Below, one piece after another: positions 28,745 through 36,244 of a stretch of 41,703 nt of DNA. Position 1 is the first letter of the stretch. The number at the start of each line of letters is the position of its first letter. Origin of the DNA: Cupriavidus campinensis (GTDB lineage Bacteria > Pseudomonadota > Gammaproteobacteria > Burkholderiales > Burkholderiaceae). Where the stretch lies: positions 1 through 41,703 of the forward strand of contig NZ_CAJPVH010000047.1 of NCBI RefSeq assembly GCF_905397395.1. The letters are read 5' to 3'. Position numbers and translations under genes: made by a program. The notes beneath the pieces are model-generated. The model was given only the letters and a program-made list of their open reading frames with translations, was not told the origin of the DNA and did not search any database.

Positions 28745-29023
28745 ATGCCAAAGCTGATCAAGTTGTTCTTCGGTGTTCCCGATGGCGAGATCTACCCGCG
28801 CGAATTCGAACCTGGTGACGAATGCCCGCCCGAACTCGTAGAAGGCGCCAAGTCCCTGGGTGCGCTTGGGGACGAAGATGACGGCGATCCGCCTGATAGC
28901 CTGACCGTGGCGCAGCTACGCGCCGCTCTGGATGAGAAGGGCATCGAGTACAAGCCCACCGCGCGGAAGGCGGAGCTGGCTGAGTTGCTCGCAAACACTT
29001 CCGCCGCTGGCCAATCGGAGTAG
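28745..29023 (+). CDS. Small head-region protein with a HeH/SAP-like C-terminal domain
   Basis: 92 residues from the ATG at 28745, with CGGAGA upstream. The N-terminal half is beta-like and acidic (KLFFGVPDGEIYPREFEPGD); the C-terminal SLTVAQLRAALDEKGIEYKP, TARKAELAELLAN is the helix-extended loop-helix pattern often found on phage head proteins next to the capsid gene. It may decorate the capsid or bind DNA; the role is not proven. Confidence 0.65.
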   Translation: MPKLIKLFFGVPDGEIYPREFEPGDECPPELVEGAKSLGALGDEDDGDPPDSLTVAQLRAALDEKGIEYKPTARKAELAELLANTSAAGQSE

Positions 29024-29026
29024 CGC

Positions 29027-29371
29027 ATGGCTTTCGTCACGATCGATCTTGCGATCAAGCACGTGCGTGCCGAGGTCGGGACGGAAGATGACCTGATCCA
29101 GTTGTACCTTGAAGGCGCGCAGCAGGCGGCGATGGCGTACGTCAATCGTCAAGTGTTCGCGACGCAAGAAGACCTGGACACGGCTCAGACCGCCGGCACG
29201 GCTGGCGACTTTCCCATGGTGGTCAACGCCGCAATCAAGGCCGCGATCCTCAAGACGACGGGCGATTTGTACGCGAACCGCGAGGATTCCGTGGTCGGGG
29301 CCACCGCAGTCGAACTGCCGGTCTCGGCGCGCCGCCTTCTGAGGCCTTATCGCATCACGCCGGGGGTCTGA
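29027..29371 (+). CDS. Head-tail connector (gp6-like)
   Basis: 114 residues. FVTIDLAIKHVRAEVGTEDD, then LYLEGAQQAAMAYVNRQVFA and NAAIKAAILKTTGDLYANRE, SARRLLRPYRITPGV follow the HK97 gp6/Phi-type connector family, which forms a ring under the portal. It starts 3 bp after the previous gene, and the next gene begins 1 bp after its stop. The order connector, head closure, tail terminator is kept. Confidence 0.88.
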   Translation: MAFVTIDLAIKHVRAEVGTEDDLIQLYLEGAQQAAMAYVNRQVFATQEDLDTAQTAGTAGDFPMVVNAAIKAAILKTTGDLYANREDSVVGATAVELPVSARRLLRPYRITPGV

Positions 29372-29372
29372 A

Positions 29373-29702
29373 ATGCTACGAGCAGGAAGGCTCAACCGAC
29401 AGGTGACGATCCAGCGGCGGGCCGGGGGGCAGGACGCACTGGGGCAGCCTGCTACGGACTGGCTCGACGTGGCGACCGTCTGGGCCGACGTGAAACACAA
29501 GAGCGGTCTGGAGGTTATCCGCGCCGATTCGCCGGCCTCGATCGTCCAAGCCAGCATCCGCATTCGCTACCGAGATGATCTGAACGCCGGCATGCGCGTC
29601 GCGTGCGCAGGCGCGATGTACGCGATCACCGCGGTCATGCCGGATATCGACCGACGCGAGTACATCGACCTGGTGTGCGAGACGGGAGCATCTGATGGCT
29701 GA
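29373..29702 (+). CDS. Head closure protein (head-tail joining family)
   Basis: 109 residues. MLRAGRLNRQVTIQRRAGGQ, DWLDVATVWADVKHKSGLEV, then IRYRDDLNAGMRVACAGAMY and AVMPDIDRREYIDLVCE are typical of the SPP1 gp16/HK97 gp7-type head-tail joining family. It seals the connector after packaging. It overlaps the next gene by 8 bp. Confidence 0.88.
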   Translation: MLRAGRLNRQVTIQRRAGGQDALGQPATDWLDVATVWADVKHKSGLEVIRADSPASIVQASIRIRYRDDLNAGMRVACAGAMYAITAVMPDIDRREYIDLVCETGASDG

Positions 29703-30042
29703 TTCAGCGGAGGCAATCGTTGTGGCCGCGCTAGCCGGCATTGGCGTCAACGTGTATCCCGACGTGGCGCAGAGCAACGCGGCGCGCCCGTACGTCACGT
29801 ACCAGGCGGTCGGCGGGCAGGACGTGAACGACCTGGACGGGCCTGCCGACCTCGAGAATCAGCGGGTGCAGATCAGCGTCTGGTCGGCGACTCGGGCCGA
29901 GACAGTCGCCACCATGCGGCTCGTGCGCAATGCGCTGGTAGGCGCCGGCGCGTTGCCGATTGGCTCGCCCGTGAGCGAGCACGAGCAGGACACAAACCTG
30001 TACGGCTCACGCCTCGATTATTCGATTTGGTTCAAGCCCTGA
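29695..30042 (+). CDS. Tail terminator/completion protein (DUF3168)
   Basis: 115 residues. IVVAALAGIGVNVYPDVAQS, RPYVTYQAVGGQDVNDLDGP, QRVQISVWSATRAETVATMR and NLYGSRLDYSIWFKP match the DUF3168 family, which caps the tail tube where it joins the head. In many phages an HK97 gp10-like gene lies just before it; here that gene is further on, at 31457. Start and spacing are unambiguous. Confidence 0.85.
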   Translation: MADSAEAIVVAALAGIGVNVYPDVAQSNAARPYVTYQAVGGQDVNDLDGPADLENQRVQISVWSATRAETVATMRLVRNALVGAGALPIGSPVSEHEQDTNLYGSRLDYSIWFKP

Positions 30043-30050
30043 GCCGCCTG

Positions 30051-30103
30051 TGTTCCATCTGAACCACCACTGTTCCATCGCCCGCCCTGCGCGGGCTCTT
30101 TAA
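30051..30103 (+). promoter_or_regulatory. Intergenic element: direct repeat, hairpin and boxA-like sequence
   Basis: TGTTCCATC occurs at 30051-30059 and 30071-30079, exactly 20 bp apart. A stem GCCCGC (30080-30085)/GCGGGC (30091-30096) follows, then GCTCTTTAA (30095-30103), matching the core of rRNA boxA. It lies just upstream of the tail tube gene. Function is not established; the hairpin may be a partial terminator. Confidence 0.35.
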
Positions 30104-30119
30104 TCTCGAAGAGGTCAAC

Positions 30120-30761
30120 ATGCCATCCACCGCAATCTCCGCGCAGGGCTCGAAACTGGAAGTCTCCGGCACGACCGGCGCGGCCAAGTCCATCACCGGC
30201 GTTGCCGTCGGCTTCCCCACGATCATCACCTCGACGGCGCACGCGCTGACGAACGGCGATGTCGTGACCCTGGCCGGCCTGACCGGTGCCGACGCGGCAA
30301 CGCTGAACGGCCAGACCGTGGTGGCCAAGAACGTGACGGCCAACACCTTCGCCGTCGAGGTCAACACGGTGGGCAAGACCATCACCGCGGCCGGCACGGC
30401 GACGCCCGTCACATGGACCAAGATCGAGAACCTGATCTCGTTCAATGGCTTCGACGGCCAGGCCAGCGAGCTGGATGTCACCGATCTCGACTCGACGGCG
30501 AAGGAATTCATGCTCGGCCTGCAGGACTGGGGCTCGTTCACCTTCGACGTGAATAAGGACTTCAACGACGCGGGCCAGCAGGCGGTGGACGCCGCGAAGC
30601 GCGCCGGCACGAAGCGGTCCTACAAGCTCACGCTGCCCAACGGCAAGACGAAGACCTTCGACGCCTACTGCAAGAACAGCCCCCTGGAAGGCGGCGTGGA
30701 CCAGGTGCTGAAGACCTCCGGCGTGACGCTGCGCATCACCGGCGATGTGGTGGACGCCTAA
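30120..30761 (+). CDS. Major tail tube protein
   Basis: 213 residues. The first part includes an Ig-like or beta-rich segment (ITSTAHALTNGDVVTLAGLT, TVVAKNVTANTFAVEVNTVG), a module often inserted in such proteins. The conserved tube part is ENLISFNGFDGQASELDVTD, STAKEFMLGLQDWGSFTFDV, and QVLKTSGVTLRITGDV. It polymerises around the tape measure. GAAGAGGT precedes the ATG. The tail chaperone gene follows 1 bp after the stop. Confidence 0.88.
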   Translation: MPSTAISAQGSKLEVSGTTGAAKSITGVAVGFPTIITSTAHALTNGDVVTLAGLTGADAATLNGQTVVAKNVTANTFAVEVNTVGKTITAAGTATPVTWTKIENLISFNGFDGQASELDVTDLDSTAKEFMLGLQDWGSFTFDVNKDFNDAGQQAVDAAKRAGTKRSYKLTLPNGKTKTFDAYCKNSPLEGGVDQVLKTSGVTLRITGDVVDA

Positions 30762-30762
30762 C

Positions 30763-31167
30763 ATGACGATCCTTTCGAAAGCAGCGATCCTGAGCGCGGC
30801 GGACCTCAAGACGGAAGACGTCGAGGTCCCCGAGTGGGGCGGCACCGTGCGCGTGGCGGTGATGTCGGGCCTCGCGCGCGACAACTGGATCAACCGCCAA
30901 GGCGACGGCAAGGTGCCCTACAGCGTGTTCACAGCGCGCGTGCTGGTGTCCACGGTCGTCGACGAGGACGGCGCGCCGGTCTTCGAAGAGGCTGACATCG
31001 AGATGCTGCGCGGGAAGAACCAGGCCGCCATGGACAGGGTGCTGGCCGTGGCCCTGAGACTGAACGGCCTGGCCGCTAGCGCTGTGGAGGAAGCCGAAAA
31101 AAACTCCGACGCCGCCCCGAGCGGCGATTCTGGTTCCGGCTCGCCCTCGCTCTCGGAAAGTCAGTAG
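30763..31167 (+). CDS. Tail assembly chaperone G
   Basis: 134 residues. MTILSKAAILSAADLKTEDV, VPEWGGTVRVAVMSGLARDN and FTARVLVSTVVDEDGAPVFE, then FEEADIEMLRGKNQAAMDRV are typical of phage tail assembly chaperones of the lambda G class. The last 22 residues are Ser/Asp/Gly-rich filler read only when no frameshift occurs. At codon 113 the ribosome meets A AAA AAC, and a -1 shift fuses residues 1-113 to the T domain. Confidence 0.88.
   Translation: MTILSKAAILSAADLKTEDVEVPEWGGTVRVAVMSGLARDNWINRQGDGKVPYSVFTARVLVSTVVDEDGAPVFEEADIEMLRGKNQAAMDRVLAVALRLNGLAASAVEEAEKNSDAAPSGDSGSGSPSLSESQ
31098..31104 (+). promoter_or_regulatory. Programmed -1 frameshift site (A AAA AAC)
   Basis: The heptamer A-AAA-AAC is in the exact phase needed: zero-frame codons are GAA AAA AAC. 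After a -1 slip, reading goes on with CTC at 31104 and stays open to 31457, producing a G-T fusion as in lambda. Downstream GC-rich sequence (about 31108-31135) may give the stimulating structure. Confidence 0.85.
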
Positions 31168-31457
31168 GCCAGGCACAGGCGGAGATCCCCAGCGCGGAGT
31201 TCGTCGAATGGATGGCGTTCTACCAGCTGGAGCCGTGGGGCAGCCACTACGACGATCTCCGGGCCGGCACGATCGCCTCGATGGTGGCGAACGTCCACCG
31301 GAACCCGAAGGCGGCGCCGGACCCATTCCGCGCGCTGGACTTCATCCCGTGGAACGAGTACCACAGCGCCGCCAATGACGCCGAGCCGATCCTGCTGGAC
31401 GATCCTGACGCGCAGGCGGACCTGATCGAGCGGGTGATGTTTCCGAAGAGGTCGTGA
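31104..31457 (+). CDS. Tail assembly chaperone T domain, made as a G-T frameshift fusion
   Basis: The open frame from 31104 encodes FWFRLALALGKSVGQAQAEI, EFVEWMAFYQLEPWGSHYDD and LRAGTIASMVANVHRN, the DUF4035/tail assembly T pattern, then the acidic end with EPILLDDPDAQ and LIER. No convincing independent start exists (an ATG at 31212 lies inside the conserved domain), so expression is by -1 shift from 30763. The full fusion would be about 231 residues. G and GT together recruit tail tube protein to the tape measure. The C-terminal motif recurs in the early protein at 15127-15351. Confidence 0.88.
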   Translation, partial: LRRRPERRFWFRLALALGKSVGQAQAEIPSAEFVEWMAFYQLEPWGSHYDDLRAGTIASMVANVHRNPKAAPDPFRALDFIPWNEYHSAANDAEPILLDDPDAQADLIERVMFPKRS

Positions 31458-31897
31458 TGGCGAGGAAGAACTTCGAGGTGGAGAACGCCCAGGCGCTGCG
31501 GGACACGCTGCTGGCACTCGATACGGTCGCGAGCGAGTCCGTGCTGCGGCAGGCCGCCGTGGCCGGCGCGCGCGAGATTCTTGCCGAGGTGAAGCTGCGC
31601 GCGCCAGTCGATAAGGGCATCTACGAAGGGAAGCAGGGCTCGCACCCGCCGGGTTTCCTGCGCAGCCACATCATCATCGCCTACGACGACGAGGTGTCGG
31701 TGTCCGGCCGGATTGCCTCGTATCTGGTGACCTGGTCGAAAGAGGCGTTCTATGGGCGCTTCCTGGAGTTCGGCACGTCCAAGATGGCGGCCCAGCCATT
31801 CCTGCGCCCCGCCTTCGAGGCGAAGAAGGGTGCGGCGGCGGCGGCTGTGGACGAAGTGATCCAGACCAAAGTGAAGGAATTGACTCGTGGCCAATGA
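31457..31897 (+). CDS. HK97 gp10-family tail protein
   Basis: 146 residues from the ATG at 31457, whose A overlaps the T stop (TGATG); a GTG one codon upstream is possible. FEVENAQALRDTLLALDTVA, GAREILAEVKLRAPVDKGIY and FYGRFLEFGTSKMAAQPFLR match HK97 gp10. Such proteins normally lie between the head closure and tail terminator genes, so the position after the chaperones is unusual. The last 11 bp overlap the tape measure gene. Confidence 0.85.
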   Translation: MARKNFEVENAQALRDTLLALDTVASESVLRQAAVAGAREILAEVKLRAPVDKGIYEGKQGSHPPGFLRSHIIIAYDDEVSVSGRIASYLVTWSKEAFYGRFLEFGTSKMAAQPFLRPAFEAKKGAAAAAVDEVIQTKVKELTRGQ

Positions 31898-34688
31898 CAC
31901 TATCGTCCGCGTCACCGCCGATGCCAGCGGCTACAGCGCCGGCATGGACGCGGCGAAGCGCAGCCTGGACAACTTCCTCAGCTCGCAGGAGGCCGCCGCG
32001 CGCCGCACCAAGGCCGCCCAGGACGCCATCGCAGAGGCAGCGAAGAACGGATCGGACGCCAGCGCGCGCGCGATCAACGCGTTCGTCAGCCAGACCGCCC
32101 GCATGGCCGACACTGTCGGCAAGACGAAGATCCAGCTGCTGGAGCAGAAGGCCGCTCAACTGGGCGTCACTGATGCGGTCTCCGACTACATCTCCAAGCT
32201 GAAAGCGGCCGAGCAGGCGGCCAGCGGCGGCCGGCGCGTGCAGGAAGCGCTTGACGGCGTCGGGGCATCGGCCCGCCAGACCGCCGCGGCGATGCGCATG
32301 GTGCCGGCCCAGATGACCGACATCGTGACGCAGCTCGCCGGTGGCCAGAGCCCGCTGCTGATCCTGACGCAGCAGGGCGGGCAGCTGAAGGACATGTTCG
32401 GCGGCATCGGCCCGGCCGCGCGCGCCGTGGGAACCTATGTCACCGGCCTGATCAACCCGTTCACGCTGAGCGCCGCGGCGGCCGGAGCGCTGGCCTACGC
32501 CATGTCGCAGGGCGCGAGCGAGTCGAAGGCGTTCAACCAGGCGCTGATCATGACCGGCAACTATGCCGGCCTGTCGGCGGACCAGTTGGCGACCATGTCG
32601 GCCACGGTGAGCCGCACAATCGGCACGCAGGGCCAGGCGGCGGAGGTGCTGGCCAAGATCGCGGCCACGGGCAAGATCGCCGGCGACCAGATCGTCGCCA
32701 TCGGCATTGCCGCCGAGGCGATGGAGAAGGCCACCGGCACGGCCGTCGACAAGACCATCGAGCAGTTCGTGCAGCTCGGCGACGAGCCGGTGAAGGCGTC
32801 GCTGAAGCTGAACGAGCAGTATCACTACCTCACGGCGGCGGTCTACGACCAGATCGTGGCGCTGGAAGAGCAGGGCAAGAAGGATCAGGCCGCCGCGCTG
32901 GCCCAGCAGGCGTACGCCGAGCAGATGAAGGCGCGCGCCGACAAGGTGATCGGTAACCTTGGTTATATGGAGCGCGCCTGGAACGCTGTCACCGGTGCGG
33001 CGAAGGGCGCGTGGGACGCCATGCTGGGGCTGGGCCGGGCGGCCACGCTGGACGAGATCCGCAACAAGATCACTGGCGTGCAGAGCCAGATCGCGGATCT
33101 GGAGAAGGGCGGCGGCTTCGCCAGCAACGAAGGCGGCGCGGCATTCGGCTCCGGCGCGCGGGCGCGCGTTGCGCAGATTCAGCGGCTCCGGGAGGAACTG
33201 TCGAAGCTGCAGTCGCAGGCCAAGCCGCTTGAGGACGCTGGCGCGCAGGCATCCGCACAGGCCGCCAACCAGCGCCAGCAGGACGCGATGATCTCGGCGA
33301 AGGCGCGTCTGGATGCGCAGACCAAAGCCACGCGTTCGCGCGCCGACCAGCGCAAAGACGAGATCGACCAGCTCAAGCGCGACGCCGAGACGGTCGGCAT
33401 GGCAGCCGACGAGTACAACAAGCGCGTCGCGGCGATCGAGGAAAAGTACAAGGATCCGAAGACCCGGACGGCCAAGCCCAAGGCCTACCAGGACGATGCG
33501 GCGACGAAGTTCCTGCAGCAACTGCGCGACCAGGACGCCGCAACGCGCGCGGCGCTGGAGTCGAGCGAGAAGCTCACTGCAGCTGAGCGCCAGCAGGCCG
33601 AGTTCCTGCAGAAGATAGGCGACCTGAAGGGCAAGACCATCCTGACGGCCGAGCAGAAGAGCCTGCTGGCCAACCAGGACCAGATCAAGGCACAGCTGGC
33701 CCAGAACGTCGAGAATGAGCGCGCGCTGAAGCTCAAGACCGACATCACGAAGCTGGAAGAGCGGTCGGCCGCCGTCAACGCCCAGATCGGCAACTATCAG
33801 AAGTCGCAAGCTGAGCAGTACCAGCGGCAACTGGACGCGCTGGGCCGGGGTAGCGAGGCGCAGAAGCAGGCCGAGGCGGTGCGCTCGATCTACCGCGAGT
33901 ACGAAAACCTGCAACTGCAGCTGGAGAAGGCCACGCCCGAGGCGGCACGCAACTCCGCCGCGTACACGAAGGCGCAGGATGACATCCGCGCGGGGCTGGA
34001 TCGGTCGCTGCAGGACTATGACGACTACTACGCCTCGCTGCGCGAAAAGCAGGAGAGCTGGGTCAACGGCGCGACGGAGGCCATGGCCAACTATGCAGAG
34101 TCATCGCGCAACGCCATGGCGCAGAGCAGCAACGCCGCGACGAACGCATTCAAGCGCATGGAGGATGGCATCGTCACCTTCGCCACGACGGGGAAATTCA
34201 ACTTCGGCGATTTTGCTCAGTCGGTCATCGCCGACCTGATCCGCATCCAGGCGCGCGCGGCGCTTTCTGGGCTGTTCACCCAACTGGGCGGCTTGATCAT
34301 GGGAGCGGCGGGCGGCGCTGGCGGGACAGATACTGGCACGGCTGGGATCTCCAGCACTTCGCCCGTCGATATGTCTTCGGTGCAGGGCATCGAGTTGCGC
34401 GCGACCGGCGGCCCGGTGAATGCCGGTCAGCCTTACATAGTCGGTGAGAAAGGTCCGGAGATGTTCGTGCCGCCGGCTTCCGGGAACATCCTGCCCAACG
34501 ACGCGCTGGGCGGAGCGGGCGCCGCCGGTGGCGGTGATGTGACGATCGTCCAGCACATCAACGTCGACAGCCGGTCTGACCAGGCTTCCATCATGCAGGC
34601 GATGGTGCAGGCGAAGAACGCGGCCGTTGCAGAGGTGAAGCAGAACCTATCGCGCGGCGGCGACATCCACCAATTGGCCCGGAGGTGA
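31887..34688 (+). CDS. Tape measure protein
   Basis: 933 residues from a GTG at 31887 with AAGGA upstream. Long helical and coiled-coil stretches (about 20-110 and 390-730) surround hydrophobic segments near 185-215 (LINPFTLSAAAAGALAYAMS). The conserved lambda gpH-like end reads GKFNFGDFAQSVIADLIRIQ, ARAALSGLFTQLGG, then GGPVNAGQPYIVGEKGPEMF. It sets tail length and helps DNA entry. Length times 0.15 nm suggests a tail near 140 nm (family rule, estimate). It follows the chaperones as usual. Confidence 0.93.
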   Translation: MANDTIVRVTADASGYSAGMDAAKRSLDNFLSSQEAAARRTKAAQDAIAEAAKNGSDASARAINAFVSQTARMADTVGKTKIQLLEQKAAQLGVTDAVSDYISKLKAAEQAASGGRRVQEALDGVGASARQTAAAMRMVPAQMTDIVTQLAGGQSPLLILTQQGGQLKDMFGGIGPAARAVGTYVTGLINPFTLSAAAAGALAYAMSQGASESKAFNQALIMTGNYAGLSADQLATMSATVSRTIGTQGQAAEVLAKIAATGKIAGDQIVAIGIAAEAMEKATGTAVDKTIEQFVQLGDEPVKASLKLNEQYHYLTAAVYDQIVALEEQGKKDQAAALAQQAYAEQMKARADKVIGNLGYMERAWNAVTGAAKGAWDAMLGLGRAATLDEIRNKITGVQSQIADLEKGGGFASNEGGAAFGSGARARVAQIQRLREELSKLQSQAKPLEDAGAQASAQAANQRQQDAMISAKARLDAQTKATRSRADQRKDEIDQLKRDAETVGMAADEYNKRVAAIEEKYKDPKTRTAKPKAYQDDAATKFLQQLRDQDAATRAALESSEKLTAAERQQAEFLQKIGDLKGKTILTAEQKSLLANQDQIKAQLAQNVENERALKLKTDITKLEERSAAVNAQIGNYQKSQAEQYQRQLDALGRGSEAQKQAEAVRSIYREYENLQLQLEKATPEAARNSAAYTKAQDDIRAGLDRSLQDYDDYYASLREKQESWVNGATEAMANYAESSRNAMAQSSNAATNAFKRMEDGIVTFATTGKFNFGDFAQSVIADLIRIQARAALSGLFTQLGGLIMGAAGGAGGTDTGTAGISSTSPVDMSSVQGIELRATGGPVNAGQPYIVGEKGPEMFVPPASGNILPNDALGGAGAAGGGDVTIVQHINVDSRSDQASIMQAMVQAKNAAVAEVKQNLSRGGDIHQLARR

Positions 34689-34691
34689 AGC

Positions 34692-35282
34692 ATGGCAACT
34701 CTCGACTGGCCAGCTGATCTTGTACCGTCGAAGACCACGTGGGGCCTCCAGTCGAACACGGAGACCTTCATCTCTCCGCTGAATAGATCGGTCCAAACGG
34801 TAGAGCGCCCCGGCGCTCGGTGGAAGGTTGCGCTCGAGTTCCCGCCGATGGACGCGATCCAGACCGGGCGGCTGCAAGCGTTCCTAGCTTCCCTGGGCGG
34901 TATGGCGGGGCGCTTCACGCTGTGGCCGCATGGTCGCCCCGGCGGTTCCGCGTTTGCGCCACTTGTGACCGGCACGATGACCAACTTCCGGGAGCTGCCG
35001 ACGAAGTCATGGCCAGTTAGCACGCTGGTGCTGCGCGCCGGTGACTATCTGGCCGTCGGCGGTGAACTGAAGATTGTCACCGCTGACGTCACCAGTAGCG
35101 CGGGAGGATTGGCCACAGTGCCGGTGGCGCCTCCATTCCGCAATGCACCGGCGAACAACGCGGCCATCACGCTGAACAAGCCGCGCGCCACGATGATGCT
35201 GACGGCCGACGAGTACTCGGTGTCGATGTTGCCCGGCCGCATTGCCGAATCAATTGTGGTCACCGCCGCGGAGATTTTCTGA
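34692..35282 (+). CDS. Tail tip protein, first of the distal set (gpM/L-like position)
   Basis: 196 residues. TVERPGARWKVALEFPPMDA, FLASLGGMAGRFTLWPHGRP, then LRAGDYLAVGGELKIVTADV and ITLNKPRATMMLTADEYSVS resemble distal tail proteins placed after the tape measure in Burkholderia and Ralstonia siphophages. Probably part of the tail hub. It starts 3 bp after the tape measure stop and overlaps the next gene by 1 bp (TGATG). Confidence 0.75.
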   Translation: MATLDWPADLVPSKTTWGLQSNTETFISPLNRSVQTVERPGARWKVALEFPPMDAIQTGRLQAFLASLGGMAGRFTLWPHGRPGGSAFAPLVTGTMTNFRELPTKSWPVSTLVLRAGDYLAVGGELKIVTADVTSSAGGLATVPVAPPFRNAPANNAAITLNKPRATMMLTADEYSVSMLPGRIAESIVVTAAEIF

Positions 35283-35833
35283 TGAACCGGAGCATGGACG
35301 CCGGGACGGCGGCGGGAGTGATCGCCAGCCATGTCCCCTATCTCTTCTTCGTGAGAATGGATTTCTCCCAGCCGCTATGCGTTTGTAGCGCGTCGTACGA
35401 CGTGTTCTGGAACGGGATCAACTGGGTAGGACTGTGCACGCTGGGGAACATCGAACCGATTCAGGAGCAAGCGAGTCTTGAAGCGATCGGCATTCGCCTG
35501 ACACTTTCTGGTGTGCCGAGCGAACTGATCGCAATCACGCTGGGCGAGCAATACCAGGGCCGACCGTGCCAAATCTGGTTCGCGCCGTTGCGGGACGATA
35601 TGCGGCTACTGGTCGATCCGGTCCGGCTCTTCTATGGGCGCATGGACACCATGGATACCGAAGTGGGTGACACGGCGACCATCACTGTGTCTGCCGAGTC
35701 GAGAATGGCCTCGTGGGATCGACCCAAGATCCGCCGCTACAACAACGAAGACCAGCAGGGCCGCTACGCCGGTGATCGTGGCTTTGAGTACGTGGCGCAG
35801 ATGGTGGAAAAGAACTTGCTTTGGGGGCGTTGA
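35282..35833 (+). CDS. Distal tail protein (DUF2163-like/gpL position)
   Basis: 183 residues. HVPYLFFVRMDFSQPLCVCS, DVFWNGINWVGLCTLGNIEP, EQYQGRPCQIWFAPLRDD and RMDTMDTEVGDTATITVSAE, then the basic end RPKIRRYNNEDQQGRYAGDR. The pattern is that of tail hub proteins that precede the NlpC/P60-like and J genes. Four Cys are present, consistent with metal binding seen in lambda L-type proteins (inference). It overlaps both neighbours by 1 bp. Confidence 0.72.
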   Translation: MNRSMDAGTAAGVIASHVPYLFFVRMDFSQPLCVCSASYDVFWNGINWVGLCTLGNIEPIQEQASLEAIGIRLTLSGVPSELIAITLGEQYQGRPCQIWFAPLRDDMRLLVDPVRLFYGRMDTMDTEVGDTATITVSAESRMASWDRPKIRRYNNEDQQGRYAGDRGFEYVAQMVEKNLLWGR

Positions 35834-36234
35834 TGCAGCGCATGAGCGACTGGCCAGAGCGACTGGCCACATTCATTGAAGCCCGCCGCGAGCGGGCTTT
35901 TTCTTGGGGAGACTCGGACTGTTGCCTCTTCGTCTGCGACGGCATCGAAGCCATGACTGGGACCGATCCGGGCGAGCGTTGGAGGGGTCTGTACCAATCG
36001 GAGAAGGGCGCGCGTCGCGTCCTGCGGGACAACGGTGGTGTCGCAGGCCTGGCCAGTCTCATCCTTGGCTCACCGCGCCCTCCTGCTTTGGCCGGCCGTG
36101 GCGACGTGGTGCTGATCGACACACCGGGCGGCGAAGCACTGGCGCTCTGCGTCGGGGCGAATATCGTCGCCCAAGGCGTGGCCGGTCTCGAATTTCACCC
36201 CATTAGTGCTGCGAAAGCAGCCTGGAAGATTTAG
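35833..36234 (+). CDS. Tail assembly protein, DUF6950/NlpC-P60-like
   Basis: 133 residues from the ATG at 35833. FSWGDSDCCLFVCDGIEAMT contains the nucleophile-like Cys of the NlpC/P60 type (DC in GDSDCC); later LAGRGDVVLIDTPGGEALAL includes the GDV part typical of these folds. A conserved His near the end (FHPISAAKAAW) may complete the site. It takes the lambda K position and may cut peptidoglycan or only serve assembly. It ends 10 bp before the J gene. Confidence 0.75.
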   Translation: MQRMSDWPERLATFIEARRERAFSWGDSDCCLFVCDGIEAMTGTDPGERWRGLYQSEKGARRVLRDNGGVAGLASLILGSPRPPALAGRGDVVLIDTPGGEALALCVGANIVAQGVAGLEFHPISAAKAAWKI

Positions 36235-36244
36235 GAGACAGTCT

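Noticed and set aside
31674..33914. A 746-codon open frame on the minus strand across the tape measure gene
   Set aside because: Leu/Arg/Gly-rich composition typical of a GC shadow, and it lies fully antisense to a well-supported tape measure gene.
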